From Tessaracoccus sp. OS52 (GTDB taxonomy: Bacteria; Actinomycetota; Actinomycetes; Propionibacteriales; Propionibacteriaceae), in assembly GCF_020687685.1 (NCBI RefSeq), contig NZ_JAJEWM010000003.1, positions 62,001 to 126,000 on the forward strand: a stretch of DNA of 64,000 nucleotides, in the 5' to 3' direction. Under the pieces are notes generated by a model. The model worked only from the letters and a program-made list of their open reading frames with translations. It ran no database searches and was not told the DNA's origin. Position 1 is the stretch's first letter; every line of letters starts with the position of its first letter. The position numbers and the translations under genes are program-made. Below are positions 43,121 through 52,514 of the stretch, one piece after another.

Positions 43121-44530
43121 TCAGCCAGCGGCCCCTGCCTTCACCTCCGCGATCAGGGCGGCGTAGTTCCTTGCGCTCAGCTTCGGCGTGCGCTCCAGCG
43201 TCTGGTAGTCCACGTGGACGATCCCGAACCGCTTCTCATACCCCCAGGCCCACTCGAAGTTGTCCAGCAGGGACCACACGAAGTAGCCACGCACGTCGGC
43301 GCCCTGTTCGACGGCGGCGGCGACGGCCTCGATGTGGGCGCGGATGAAGGACCAGCGCAGGTGGTCATCCACCCGACCGTCGACCAGTTCGTCGTCGTAG
43401 GCCGCGCCGTTCTCCGTGATGTAGAGCGGCGGGAGGTCGGGGTATTCGGCGGTGAGTCGGACCAGCAGCTTGCGCAGGCCGTCCGGGTTCACCTCCCAGC
43501 CCATCGCGGTGAGCGGCAGGTCCCGCTTCGGGGAGGTGATGAACTCCGACCCCACGAACATCGAGCGCTGCGGACGCGCCGTCGGGACAGGTGCGGCCGG
43601 GGCGTCGGCGGGCAGCGGGTGCGCGCTGACGACGTCGTCGTGGTAGTGGTTGACGCCCAGGAAGTCGATGGGCTGGGCGATGACCTCCAGGTCCCCGTCG
43701 GCGACGAGGCCTTCGAAGTCGTACTCCGCGACGTCGCGCAGCACGTCGGCCGGGTAGGCGCCGAGCAGCAGCGGCTCGAGGAACATCCGGTTCCAGAGGC
43801 CGTCGGCGCGTCGGGCGGCGTCGACGTCGGCCTCGTCGTCGGAGTCGTGCGGGATGGCGTTGGTGAGGTTGAGCGTGATGCCGAGCTGCAGCTCGCCGCC
43901 GCCCAGTTCCCGCAGCTGTCGGACCGCGAGGCCGTGGGCGAGGTGCTGGTGGTGGATGGCGGCGAGGCCGGCGGCGGGGTCGTTCAGCCCGGGCGCGTGT
44001 TCCCCGGAGACGTGGCCGATCAACGAGGAGCACAACGGCTCGTTGAACGTGGTCCAGTACCTCACCCGGTCCCCGAGGACGTCGTGGACCGCGACGGCGT
44101 AGTCGACGAACCGATAGGCGGTGTCGCGGTTGGCCCAGCCCCCCTTGTCCTGGAGCGCCTGGGGCAGGTCCCAGTGATAGAGCGTGAGCCACGGCAGGAT
44201 CCCTGCCTCAAGGAGTTCATCGACCAGCCGGCTGTAGAAGTCGAGGCCTTCCGGGTTGACGAACCGGTCCCCCGGCTTCACGCGCGCCCAGCTCGTCGAG
44301 AACCGGTAGGAGTCCAGGCCGAGTTCGCGCATGATCGCGACGTCGGAGGGCATGCGGTGGTAGTGGTCGACGGCGACGTCGAGGTTGTCGCCACCGGCAA
44401 CTGCCCCCGGCTGCCGGGCGAAGACGTCCCAGATCGAGTCCTCCTTGCCACCCTCGTGCGCGGCACCCTCGATCTGGGCAGCGGCAGTGGCCGAGCCCCA
44501 GATGAAGTCCTTGTCGAACGCGGTTTTCAT
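43121..44530 (-). CDS. Glycoside hydrolase family 1 beta-glucosidase
   Basis: A 469-residue GH1 enzyme of normal length. The N-terminal signature is FIWGSATAAAQIEGA, the acid/base Glu is in TFNEP (Glu164), and the nucleophile in ITENGA (Glu373). WSLLDNFEWAWGYEKRFGI near the end is the typical substrate loop. It hydrolyses beta-glucosides or related beta-glycosides inside the cell. The ATG at 44530 has AGGAG upstream; the frame upstream to 44923 overlaps the opposite gene and is rejected. It is the first gene of a GH1-LacI operon. Confidence 0.95.
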   Translation of the reverse strand: MKTAFDKDFIWGSATAAAQIEGAAHEGGKEDSIWDVFARQPGAVAGGDNLDVAVDHYHRMPSDVAIMRELGLDSYRFSTSWARVKPGDRFVNPEGLDFYSRLVDELLEAGILPWLTLYHWDLPQALQDKGGWANRDTAYRFVDYAVAVHDVLGDRVRYWTTFNEPLCSSLIGHVSGEHAPGLNDPAAGLAAIHHQHLAHGLAVRQLRELGGGELQLGITLNLTNAIPHDSDDEADVDAARRADGLWNRMFLEPLLLGAYPADVLRDVAEYDFEGLVADGDLEVIAQPIDFLGVNHYHDDVVSAHPLPADAPAAPVPTARPQRSMFVGSEFITSPKRDLPLTAMGWEVNPDGLRKLLVRLTAEYPDLPPLYITENGAAYDDELVDGRVDDHLRWSFIRAHIEAVAAAVEQGADVRGYFVWSLLDNFEWAWGYEKRFGIVHVDYQTLERTPKLSARNYAALIAEVKAGAAG

Positions 44531-44556
44531 CGATTCTGCTCCTGCCGGCCGGGTGG

Positions 44557-44569
44557 GTCTGCAGCAGAC
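44557..44569. promoter_or_regulatory. Palindrome upstream of the GH1 gene
   Basis: GTCTGC-A-GCAGAC is a perfect 6-1-6 palindrome, 27 bp upstream of the GH1 start. It may be an operator, but its odd centre is unlike most LacI sites. Confidence 0.3.
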
Positions 44570-44636
44570 TGTAGCGGGGGCGGGACGCACGCCACGACAG
44601 GGGTGCCCGCGGCCCGGCTTGGATAGGCTTGGAGCC

Positions 44637-45233
44637 ATGCGACTCATCCTCATCCGGCACGGCGAGACCCAGTCCAACGTGGACAGGCTCCTCGACACCG
44701 CCCACCCCGGTGCGCCCCTCACGGAACAGGGAGTGCAGCAGGCACACGCCCTTGCAGAGGCCATCGCGGACGAGGAGATCGACGCGGTTTTCGTCTCCAC
44801 CCTGACCAGGGCGCAGCAGACCGCCGAGCCCCTCGCGCAGCGACGGAACCTGAAGGCCACCGTCATCGACGGCGTCCATGAGATCTCCGCGGGGGTGGAG
44901 GAGATGAGTCCGGACTGGACCACCTACGTGGGCCTGCTGGAGTCCTGGTCGCCGGACAACCTCGACGCGAAGCTCGAGGGCGGAGAGAGTGCGCGCGAGT
45001 TCCTCCACCGTTTCGACACGGCGATCGCGCAGATCGAGGAGCAGGGCCACCGGAGTGTCGCTGTGGTGTCCCACGGCGCGGCGATGCGGGTGTGGGCCAT
45101 CTCGCGGGACCCCAACTGGAACCGGGAGCACGCCCGCGCACTGCACAACACCGAGTGGATAGTGATGACCGGCAGCACGGCCGACGGCTGGCGGATCGAG
45201 CGCTGGGGGGACCACGTCGCCGACGTCGGCTGA
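44637..45233 (+). CDS. Histidine phosphatase (phosphoglycerate mutase-like)
   Basis: A 198-residue protein with the phosphohistidine motif LIRHGETQSN at residues 5-14 and the second catalytic His in VVSHGAAMR near 144. The family includes broad phosphatases and phosphoglycerate mutases; the short length suggests a phosphatase. No ribosome site precedes the ATG at 44637. TAGGCT (44624-44629) ends seven bases upstream, a possible leaderless start. It is divergent from the GH1 gene. Confidence 0.9.
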   Translation: MRLILIRHGETQSNVDRLLDTAHPGAPLTEQGVQQAHALAEAIADEEIDAVFVSTLTRAQQTAEPLAQRRNLKATVIDGVHEISAGVEEMSPDWTTYVGLLESWSPDNLDAKLEGGESAREFLHRFDTAIAQIEEQGHRSVAVVSHGAAMRVWAISRDPNWNREHARALHNTEWIVMTGSTADGWRIERWGDHVADVG

Positions 45234-45294
45234 GGACACCGTCGCCACTGCTGCACCAGCGCCGTGGTCTCGGGGGTGCCGCATACTATTGGGC

Positions 45295-45753
45295 ATGGCC
45301 AGTGCATCGACGATCATCAAAGCCGCCACCGGAGTCATCGCCACGACGGTGACCATCCTCGGCGCCCTCCGCGAGAACCCGCAGCTCGCCGACGGTCTGA
45401 ACAAGACGATCGAGAAGCTCAAGGCGGCCACCAACTCCGAGAACCCCAAGATCCGCTTCGACGGCAAGCTCGCCGCCATCGAGGCGTGCGCGGACGCAGT
45501 CGAGGAGAACTTCCCCCACGCCACCGAACCGCCCACCTGGCGGGCCCAGGCGAAGGCGCTGCGGATGCGCGGGGAACTGGCGTGGTCCGCCAACGAGGGC
45601 GCCGCCCGCAAGAAGGCCATGCGGGCGCTGACCGCCGAGGCCACCGGGCTCCTGGAGAAGGTCAACGACCGGCTCGTGAACCTCACCACCCCCGTAGATG
45701 CGACGGGGTCAACCGCGGTCGAGTCGCCCCAGTCGGCCAGCCCCAGGGAGTGA
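45295..45753 (+). CDS. Hypothetical protein
   Basis: A 152-residue protein I do not recognise. The N-terminus has a mildly hydrophobic segment (IIKAATGVIATTVTILGAL), followed by a mainly charged alpha-helical region (WRAQAKALRMRGELAWSANEGAARKKAMRAL) and a polar Thr/Ser tail. It may be a small peripheral membrane or scaffold protein. The ATG at 45295 is chosen over a TTG at 45289. TACTAT (45284-45289) ends five bases before the ATG, so the message may be leaderless. It lies between a phosphatase and an OYE-family gene on the same strand. Confidence 0.7.
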   Translation: MASASTIIKAATGVIATTVTILGALRENPQLADGLNKTIEKLKAATNSENPKIRFDGKLAAIEACADAVEENFPHATEPPTWRAQAKALRMRGELAWSANEGAARKKAMRALTAEATGLLEKVNDRLVNLTTPVDATGSTAVESPQSASPRE

Positions 45754-45792
45754 GCACCCGGACCCTGCGCCGGCCGCAGTAATCTCGACGGC

Positions 45793-46869
45793 GTGACGCA
45801 ACTCTCCGAACCACTCGACTTCAGCCGCGGCCCCTCCTGGCGGAACCGGCTGGCGCTCGCCCCGCTGACAAACACCCAGTCGAACCCCGACGGCAGCCTC
45901 TCCCAGCTCGAGATCGACTGGCTGCTCGCCCGTGCCCGCCACGGGTTCGGGATGGTCATGACCGCCGCCGCCTATGTGGCCCCGGCCGGCAAGGCCTGGC
46001 AGGGACAGCTCGGCGTCAGCTCCGACGCGCACCTGGCCGGGCTGGAGGCACTCACCACAGGGCTTCGCGAGGCGGGCGCAGCGTCCATCGTCCAGCTCCA
46101 CCACGGCGGGCTGCGCGCCAACCCCGTCGCCTCCGGTGAGCCGCTCGTCGCGCCCTGGGACGACGAGGCCACCGGCGCGCGGGCACTGACCACCGACGAA
46201 GTCTGGGCCGTCATCGAAGACTTCACGGCCGCAGCGGTAAGGGCCGAGCGGGCCGGATTCGACGGGGTGCAGCTTCACGGCGCTCACGGCTACCTGCTGT
46301 GTCAGTTCCTCAGCCGGAGCAACACCCGCGACGACGGCTGGGGCGGGGACCTGGACGGCCGTGCCCGTGTCCTGCGCGAGACGATCGCGGCCATCCGCCG
46401 CGCCACCGGCACCGACTTCCACGTCGGCCTGCGCCTGTCGGCCGAGCGCTTCGAACTCGCGACGACGGAGATGGTCCAGCTGGCCGCTGAACTCATGGCT
46501 GAGGGCACGCTCGACCACCTGGACATGTCACTGTGGGACGTCAGCGTGCGCCCTGAGGGTGCCGACGACGACGCACCGACGCTCATGAGCCGGTTCGTCG
46601 CACTCCCCCGGGGCACCACCCGTCTCGGCGTCGCGGGGAAGATCGCCTCCGGCCCCAGCGCCGTCGCCGCGGTCGCCGCCGGGGCGGACTTCGTCGACAT
46701 CGGCCGCACGGCCGTGGCGGACCATCGCATTGCCGAACGGATCCTGGCCGACGCCGACCACCCCGGGCCGTCGTTCCCCGTCACGCGGCAGGACCTGCGC
46801 GACAACCACGTCGGAGAGCCGTTCATCGAGTACTTCGCCAAGGGCTGGCCCCAACTGGTGGCCGATTGA
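45793..46869 (+). CDS. NADH:flavin oxidoreductase, old yellow enzyme family
   Basis: A 358-residue FMN TIM-barrel enzyme. Motifs are NRLALAPLTNTQS near residue 16, LHGAHGYLLCQFLS near 158 (His pair for substrate binding), and a C-terminal phosphate-binding part (AGADFVDIGRTAVAD). The usual SP of the barrel motif is SRSN here. It reduces activated C=C bonds with NAD(P)H. The GTG at 45793 has no ribosome site, while TAATCT (45780-45785) ends seven bases upstream, again suggesting leaderless translation. Confidence 0.88.
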   Translation: MTQLSEPLDFSRGPSWRNRLALAPLTNTQSNPDGSLSQLEIDWLLARARHGFGMVMTAAAYVAPAGKAWQGQLGVSSDAHLAGLEALTTGLREAGAASIVQLHHGGLRANPVASGEPLVAPWDDEATGARALTTDEVWAVIEDFTAAAVRAERAGFDGVQLHGAHGYLLCQFLSRSNTRDDGWGGDLDGRARVLRETIAAIRRATGTDFHVGLRLSAERFELATTEMVQLAAELMAEGTLDHLDMSLWDVSVRPEGADDDAPTLMSRFVALPRGTTRLGVAGKIASGPSAVAAVAAGADFVDIGRTAVADHRIAERILADADHPGPSFPVTRQDLRDNHVGEPFIEYFAKGWPQLVAD

Positions 46870-46999
46870 TCCGCGTCGAGGGCCGGGCCTAGCACACTGG
46901 CGCACCCGAGCACTTCCACCCCGCCCAAAACGGGGAGGAGCCGCTCGGTTAGGGTTGTTTTCATCGCAAGTTCCGCATGGAAATCTTGGACGGAGAACG

Positions 47000-48886
47000 A
47001 TGAAAGAAGAAGCAGTCGAAACTGCTGATCTCACCCTTGCGGCTGATTTCGAGACCCCCTCCCGGCAGGACTGGGAGCGCGAGGTGCTGAAGGTGCTGAA
47101 CCGCCGTCGGCCGGAGGGCAAGGAGCTCGGAATCGAGCAGGCCTACCAGCGTCTGACGAGCCACACCGTCGACGGACTCGAGATCAAGCCCTTGTACACC
47201 CGCAGTGACGGGCCCGACCAGCTGGGTTACCCCGGCGTCGAGCCGTTCACCCGCGGCACCACCATCCGCACCGGTGACCTCGAGGGCGGCTGGCTCATCG
47301 GCCAGCTCCACGAGGATCCCGACGTCGCTGTCACGCGCGCGGCCATCCTGGCCGACCTGGAGCGCGGTGGCAGTGCGCTGTGGGTTCGCGTCGACCCCGA
47401 CGCCGTCGCCGCCGAGGACCTGACCGAAGCCCTGGCCGACGTGCTGCTGGACCTCGCCCCCGTCCACGTCTCGAGCCGGACCGACCAGCTGGGTGCCGCC
47501 AAGGCCCTCGTCGCGGCCTTCCAGGCTTCCGACAAGGACGACAAGACCTTCAGCGGCAGCCTGGGGATCGACCCCATCGGCTTCGCCGCCCAGCACGGGA
47601 CCACCCCGGACCTGGGCGTCATCACCCAGGCCGTCGAGCTGGCCAAGCCCTATCCCGGGGTGCGGCCCATCGTCGTCGACGCCGGGATGTACCACAACGC
47701 CGGCGCCTCCGACGTGCAGGAGCTGGCCTACGCGCTGGCTACGGGCGTCGAGTACGTCCGTGCGCTGACCGAGGCCGGGCTGAGCGTCGACCAGGCCTTC
47801 GAGTCCATCCTGTTCCGGGTCTCGGCCACCACCGAGCAGTTCATCACCATCGCCCGCCTCCGCGCGCTCCGCACCCTGTGGTCCCGCGTCGGCGAGGTGC
47901 TGGAGGTGTCGGCGGCGCTGCGCGGGGCCAAGCAGCACGCGGTCACGTCGCTGCGCCAGACCACCCGCGACGACGCCTACGTCAACGTGCTGCGTGCCAC
48001 CCTCGCGTGCTTCGCGGCGGCCGCCGGCCAGGCGGGGATGATCACGGTCCTCCCCCTCGACGCCGCCATCGGCCTGCCGAACGAGCTGACCCGGCGCATC
48101 GCCCGCAACGTGCAGGTGCTGCTCGCCGAGGAGTCCAACATCGGCCGCGTCAATGACCCGGCCGGCGGCTCCTGGTACGTCGAGTCCATGACCCGGCAAC
48201 TCGGCGAGAAGGCCTGGGAGCTGTTCGGCACCCTCGATGAGAAGGGCTTCGCGGCCGCCGTCGCCGACGGCACCGTCGCGGGCCAGCTGCACGAGACCAA
48301 CCAGGCCCGCGCCAAACTGCTTGCCACCCGTCAGCTGCCACTCACCGGCGTATCGATGTTCCCGAACCCCGGCGAGGAACAACTGCAGCGCAAGCCACGC
48401 CCGGAGGCCCCCGCGCTGGGCGGGATCGTCCCCGTCCGCGACAGCCACGTCTTCGAGGCACTGCGCGACCGCAGCGTCGCCGCGGCCAAGGCCGGGAACC
48501 CGCCCAAGGTCCTGCTCGCCTGCCTGGGCGCGCGTCGCGACTTCGGCGCCCGGGAGGGGTTCACCTCGAACCTGTACCACGTCGCCGGGATCGAGACGGT
48601 GCTCGCCGAGGGCGAGACACCTGAGGACTTCGCACGGCAGCTCACGGAGTCCGGCACCACCATCGCGGTGCTGTGCTCCTCGGCAAAGGTCTACGCCACG
48701 CAGGGCTACGCCGTGGCCAAGGCGCTGCGCGAGGCCGGGGCCCAGGAGGTCCGGCTCGCCGGCCAGCTGAAGGAACTCGGCGCGGACGACACAGAGGGTT
48801 TGATCGACGGCAATGTCTTCGACGGCATGGACGTGGTCGAGCTGCTCTCCACCACTCTCGACAAGCTGGAGGCTGAAGCAAAGTGA
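47000..48886 (+). CDS. mutA: Methylmalonyl-CoA mutase small subunit
   Basis: A 628-residue subunit, close in size to the 638 of Propionibacterium shermanii MutA. It has the TIM-barrel fold of the mutase ([11 protein letters not shown] near 75, then [24 protein letters not shown]) and a degenerate C-terminal B12-like domain without the cobalt His motif ([21 protein letters not shown]). It does not bind cobalamin but stabilises the catalytic subunit. GGAG precedes the ATG at 47000; the longer frame is an overlap. Its stop overlaps mutB (GTGA). The complex interconverts succinyl-CoA and methylmalonyl-CoA in propionate metabolism. Confidence 0.95.
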   Translation: MKEEAVETADLTLAADFETPSRQDWEREVLKVLNRRRPEGKELGIEQAYQRLTSHTVDGLEIKPLYTRSDGPDQLGYPGVEPFTRGTTIRTGDLEGGWLIGQLHEDPDVAVTRAAILADLERGGSALWVRVDPDAVAAEDLTEALADVLLDLAPVHVSSRTDQLGAAKALVAAFQASDKDDKTFSGSLGIDPIGFAAQHGTTPDLGVITQAVELAKPYPGVRPIVVDAGMYHNAGASDVQELAYALATGVEYVRALTEAGLSVDQAFESILFRVSATTEQFITIARLRALRTLWSRVGEVLEVSAALRGAKQHAVTSLRQTTRDDAYVNVLRATLACFAAAAGQAGMITVLPLDAAIGLPNELTRRIARNVQVLLAEESNIGRVNDPAGGSWYVESMTRQLGEKAWELFGTLDEKGFAAAVADGTVAGQLHETNQARAKLLATRQLPLTGVSMFPNPGEEQLQRKPRPEAPALGGIVPVRDSHVFEALRDRSVAAAKAGNPPKVLLACLGARRDFGAREGFTSNLYHVAGIETVLAEGETPEDFARQLTESGTTIAVLCSSAKVYATQGYAVAKALREAGAQEVRLAGQLKELGADDTEGLIDGNVFDGMDVVELLSTTLDKLEAEAK

Positions 48887-51090
48887 ACATCCCTCGTTTC
48901 GGCTCGGTCCCGCTGGAAGGCGCCGGTGTCCCGGCCGACGCCAAGGCGCGCTTCGATGCCATCACCCACGCCGTCGGCCACACCGCCGGCTGGCAGACCC
49001 CCGAGCACATCCTCGTCCCGCCGCTGTTCGGCGACGACGACCTGGCGGGCCTCGACTTCCTCGAGACCGTCCCCGGCGTCCCGCCGTTCCTGCGCGGGCC
49101 CTACCCGACGATGTACGTCAACCAGCCCTGGACCGTCCGCCAGTACGCGGGGTTCTCGACGGCTGAGGAGTCGAACGCCTTCTACCGCCGCAACCTCGCG
49201 GCCGGCCAGAAGGGCCTGTCCATCGCCTTCGACCTCGCCACCCACCGCGGCTACGACTCCGACCACCCGCGCGTGGCCGGCGACGTCGGCATGGCCGGCG
49301 TGGCCGTCGACTCCATCCTTGACATGCGGCAGCTGTTCGACGGCATCCCACTGGACCAGATGTCGGTCTCGATGACCATGAACGGCGCCGTGCTGCCCAT
49401 CCTGGCGCTGTACGTCGTCGCCGCCGAGGAGCAGGGCGTCAAGCCCGAGCAACTCGCAGGGACCATCCAGAACGACATCCTCAAGGAGTTCATGGTCCGC
49501 AACACCTACATCTACCCGCCGCTGCCGTCGATGCGGATCATCGCCGACATCTTCGCGTTCACCAGCGCGAACATGCCGCGGTTCAACTCCATCTCCATCT
49601 CCGGCTACCACATGCAGGAGGCCGGGGCGACGGCTGACATCGAGATGGCCTACACGCTGGCCGACGGCATCGAGTACATCCGCGCCGGCGAGTCGGTGGG
49701 CCTGAACGTCGACCAGTTCGCCCCGCGGCTGTCGTTCTTCTGGGCCATCGGGATGAACTTCTACATGGAGGTCGCCAAGCTGCGCGCGGCCCGCATGCTG
49801 TGGGCCCGCCTGGTGCGCGACTCCGGTGCGAAGAACCCGAAGTCGATGAGCCTGCGGACGCACTCGCAGACCTCCGGCTGGTCCCTGACCGCGCAGGACG
49901 TCTACAACAACATCGCCCGCACCTGCATCGAGGCGATGGCAGCGACCCAGGGCCACACCCAGTCGCTGCACACCAACGCCCTCGACGAGGCCATCGCCCT
50001 GCCGACGGACTTCTCCGCCCGCATCGCCCGCAACACGCAGCTGTTCCTGCAGCAGGAGTCCGGCACCACCAAGACCGTTGACCCCTGGGCCGGATCCGCC
50101 TACGTCGAGAAGCTCACCGAGCAGCTCGCCCGCAAGGCGTGGGAGCGGATCCAGGAGGTCGAGCAGGCCGGGGGCATGGCCAAGGCCATCGAGCAGGGCA
50201 TCCCCAAGCTCCGCATCGAGGAGGCCGCCGCCCGCACCCAGGCCCGGATCGACTCGGGCCGCCAGCCCGTCATCGGAGTCAACAAGTTCCTCCTCGACGA
50301 GAAGGAGCGGCTCGCCGAGCAGGAGCAGCTCGAGGTCCTCAAAGTGGACAACAAGGCGGTGCGCGAGTCGCAGATCGCCAAGCTGGAGCGCCTCCGCGCC
50401 GAACGCGACGAGGAGTCCACGCAGGCCGCGCTGCAGAAGCTCTCCTGGGCCGCCGCCAACCCCGACTCCACGGACCCGGAGCGCAACCTGCTGAAGCTGG
50501 CCATCGACGCGGCGCGCGCGCAGGCGTCGGTGGGCGAGATCTCCGACGCCCTGGAGAAGGAGTTCGGGCGCTTCACCGCGCAGATCCGTACGATCTCTGG
50601 TGTGTACAACAAGGAGACCGGCTCCAGCGAGTCCGTCAGCCGTGCCCGCAAGCTGGTGGAGCAGTTCGAGGCCGAGGAGGGGCGCCGCCCCCGAATCCTG
50701 ATCGCCAAGATGGGCCAGGACGGTCACGACCGCGGCCAGAAGGTCATCGCAACCGCCTACGCCGACCTCGGCATGGACGTCGACGTCGGCCCCCTCTTCC
50801 AGACCCCCGAGGAGGTGGCGCGGCAGGCCGTCGAGTCCGATGTCCACGTCGTCGGCGTCTCCTCGCTGGCAGCAGGGCACCTGACGCTGGTGCCGGCGTT
50901 GCGCCAGGAGCTCGACAAGCTCGGGCGCGAGGACCTGATGATCGTCGTCGGAGGCGTGATCCCCAGCCAGGACTTCGCCGAGCTCCGCGAGATGGGTGCC
51001 GACGCCATCTACCCACCCGGCACGATCATCCCCGAGGCCGCCATCGACCTCCTGGAGATCCTGAACAAGCGACTGCACGAGTCCGACTGA
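48883..51090 (+). CDS. mutB: Methylmalonyl-CoA mutase large (catalytic) subunit
   Basis: A 735-residue catalytic subunit. The CoA- and substrate-binding barrel starts with [19 protein letters not shown] near 68, and the C-terminal cobalamin domain has the base-off motif DGHDRG with the axial His at about residue 615. Family-typical [11 protein letters not shown] lies in the C-terminal part. It starts with GTG overlapping mutA and ends shortly before a strong terminator. The partner genes for epimerase and transcarboxylase are not in the window. Confidence 0.97.
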   Translation: MNIPRFGSVPLEGAGVPADAKARFDAITHAVGHTAGWQTPEHILVPPLFGDDDLAGLDFLETVPGVPPFLRGPYPTMYVNQPWTVRQYAGFSTAEESNAFYRRNLAAGQKGLSIAFDLATHRGYDSDHPRVAGDVGMAGVAVDSILDMRQLFDGIPLDQMSVSMTMNGAVLPILALYVVAAEEQGVKPEQLAGTIQNDILKEFMVRNTYIYPPLPSMRIIADIFAFTSANMPRFNSISISGYHMQEAGATADIEMAYTLADGIEYIRAGESVGLNVDQFAPRLSFFWAIGMNFYMEVAKLRAARMLWARLVRDSGAKNPKSMSLRTHSQTSGWSLTAQDVYNNIARTCIEAMAATQGHTQSLHTNALDEAIALPTDFSARIARNTQLFLQQESGTTKTVDPWAGSAYVEKLTEQLARKAWERIQEVEQAGGMAKAIEQGIPKLRIEEAAARTQARIDSGRQPVIGVNKFLLDEKERLAEQEQLEVLKVDNKAVRESQIAKLERLRAERDEESTQAALQKLSWAAANPDSTDPERNLLKLAIDAARAQASVGEISDALEKEFGRFTAQIRTISGVYNKETGSSESVSRARKLVEQFEAEEGRRPRILIAKMGQDGHDRGQKVIATAYADLGMDVDVGPLFQTPEEVARQAVESDVHVVGVSSLAAGHLTLVPALRQELDKLGREDLMIVVGGVIPSQDFAELREMGADAIYPPGTIIPEAAIDLLEILNKRLHESD

Positions 51091-51106
51091 CTGCACCAAC
51101 CCGAAC

Positions 51107-51133
51107 GGCCCGCCCCAACCGGGGCGGGCCTTT
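51107..51133 (+). terminator. Intrinsic terminator after mutB
   Basis: GGCCCGCCCC and GGGGCGGGCC form a perfect 10-bp stem with an AACC loop, followed by TTT. It begins 17 bp after the mutB stop. Confidence 0.9.
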
Positions 51134-51300
51134 CGCATGGCCGCGAAAACGCGGCTGGGGTTTTCGGACCCAGCGCCTCGCCGCCCGAACTCCGGCTGGG
51201 GTTTCGGACTCAGCGCCTCACCCCCGCGCCGTCCCTTCGCCCGAGCCCCACCTCACCGGTAGCCGCCTCCCGTACCTGGCAGCCACCAGGCTGATGACCG

Positions 51301-51840
51301 GTTCACCAGCGATACCGCTCGGTACCAGCCTTCTAGCGCTGGTGGCGAGCAACAACGCTGGCGAACACGCAAGACGGCTGGTGAACGCGCAAGACGGCTG
51401 GTAACCGGGTTCACCAGCGATACCGCTCGGCACCAGCCTTCTAACGCTGGTGGCGAGCAACAACGCTGGTCAACCCACAAGACTGTCGACAACAAGACCG
51501 CTGGTCAACGCAAAACACACGGCCGGTGAGCCGGTTCACCAGCGATATCACTCGACACCAGCCTTCTAGCGCTGGTGGCGAGCAACAACGCTGGTCAACG
51601 CGCATGACGGCTGGTGAACGCGCACGACGGCTGGTGAACGAACAAGACGGCTGGCAACCGGGTTCACCAGCGATATCGCTCGGTACCAGCCTTCTAACGC
51701 TGGTCGGGAGCAACAACGCTGGTGAACGCGCAAGACGGCTGGTAACCGGGTTCACCAGCGATATCGCTCGGTACCAGCCTTCTAACGCTGGTGGCGAGCA
51801 ACAACGCTGGTAAACGCGCAAGACGGCTGGTAACCAACAG
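51301..51840. repeat. Nested repeat array of five units
   Basis: Five direct copies of a core of about 62 bp start at 51301, 51409, 51534, 51662 and 51750, each beginning GTTCACCAGCGATA and containing ACCAGCCTTCTARCGCTGGT. Each core is followed by one to three 20-bp units (GAACGCGCAAGACGGCTGGT), degenerate in the second copy. This makes total units of 108, 125, 128, 88 and about 90 bp. Many internal GCTGGT/ACCAGC pairs can fold into hairpins, and AGCGATATCGCT is a perfect palindrome. Confidence 0.85.
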
Positions 51841-51866
51841 CAACAGCGTGGTCCCGGCCGAGCGGG

Positions 51867-52514
51867 TCAGCCGCCGAACAGCATCCGGTACTCGGTGGGC
51901 GACGGCGGCATCGGCACCCGCACCAGGCGCCGGACGCTGGCCAGCACGACGTCGGATCCCTCCAGGTTGGCCGCCAGCTTCATCTGCGTCGGGCTGAGCG
52001 CGTAGGCCCGGCGCAGGTGGTCTGCGGTCTTTCCCTCCACGGGAGCGACGAGGGAGATCTCGCTGTTGCGCATGTCGTTCACCGCCCTGGCGGCTGTGGG
52101 GTCATGCGTGCTGACCACCGCCTGCCAGGCGCCTACCGGGGTCTGGGGAGTCATGGCTCCGATCTCGTCGACCACCAGGCTCGGCCGGTAGGGACGCCCC
52201 TGGCCCGGCACGTTGTCGACGGCGTGCAGGATGTCGACGGTGCCGCCGCAGGCCCGGATCACCTCGGCCAGCGGAAGCCACGACGGCTGCTCCTTGGTCA
52301 GCACCGAAACGTGGGCACCCAGGCACATGGCACGAAACGCCAGCAACCACTTCACGTACTCGGGAGCGGCGAGGAAGACCCGGGTGGGACGAGGCCGGAA
52401 GAGCCGCACCGTGACCGGGCCGGCCGAACCCCTCCCGAGCAGCAGCCCGGCCGGACCGGTGGTGATCACCGGGCCCCGCCCGCCCCTGACGTCGTCGACG
52501 GCCAGACCGGTCAT
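51867..52514 (-). CDS. Uncharacterised protein linked to type VII secretion
   Basis: A 215-residue soluble protein I cannot name. It has an N-terminal ITTGPAGLLLGRG segment, a central Rossmann-like alternation of strands and helices (RVFLAAPEYVKWLLAFRAM, VSVLTKEQPSWL) and a C-terminal MPPSPTEYRMLFGG. The start ATG overlaps the eccE stop (ATGA), so the two are translated together. Similar small genes next to eccE occur in actinobacterial ESX-like loci. It may be an accessory subunit or chaperone; no catalytic motif is visible. Confidence 0.7.
   Translation of the reverse strand: MTGLAVDDVRGGRGPVITTGPAGLLLGRGSAGPVTVRLFRPRPTRVFLAAPEYVKWLLAFRAMCLGAHVSVLTKEQPSWLPLAEVIRACGGTVDILHAVDNVPGQGRPYRPSLVVDEIGAMTPQTPVGAWQAVVSTHDPTAARAVNDMRNSEISLVAPVEGKTADHLRRAYALSPTQMKLAANLEGSDVVLASVRRLVRVPMPPSPTEYRMLFGG

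Larger units (their letters stand above)
51091..51866. other. Gene-free stretch: terminator and nested repeat array
   Basis: These 776 bp hold the mut terminator, a two-copy 41-bp repeat near 51152-51233 (CGGCTGGGGTTTTCGG and CGGCTGGGGTTTCGG), and the large array at 51301-51840. All open frames here are short repeat translations, so no gene is called. Confidence 0.75.

Noticed and set aside
46870..46999. Riboswitch upstream of the B12-dependent mutase genes
   Set aside because: The 130-bp leader shows no cobalamin box or conserved core that I can recognise and is short for that class.
51301..51840. Possible CRISPR array
   Set aside because: Spacing between cores varies from 88 to 128 bp and the intervening DNA is itself repeated.
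51301..51840. Several GCTGGTGG octamers, identical to E. coli Chi
   Set aside because: They are part of the repeat unit, and the E. coli Chi sequence is not known to work in actinobacteria.
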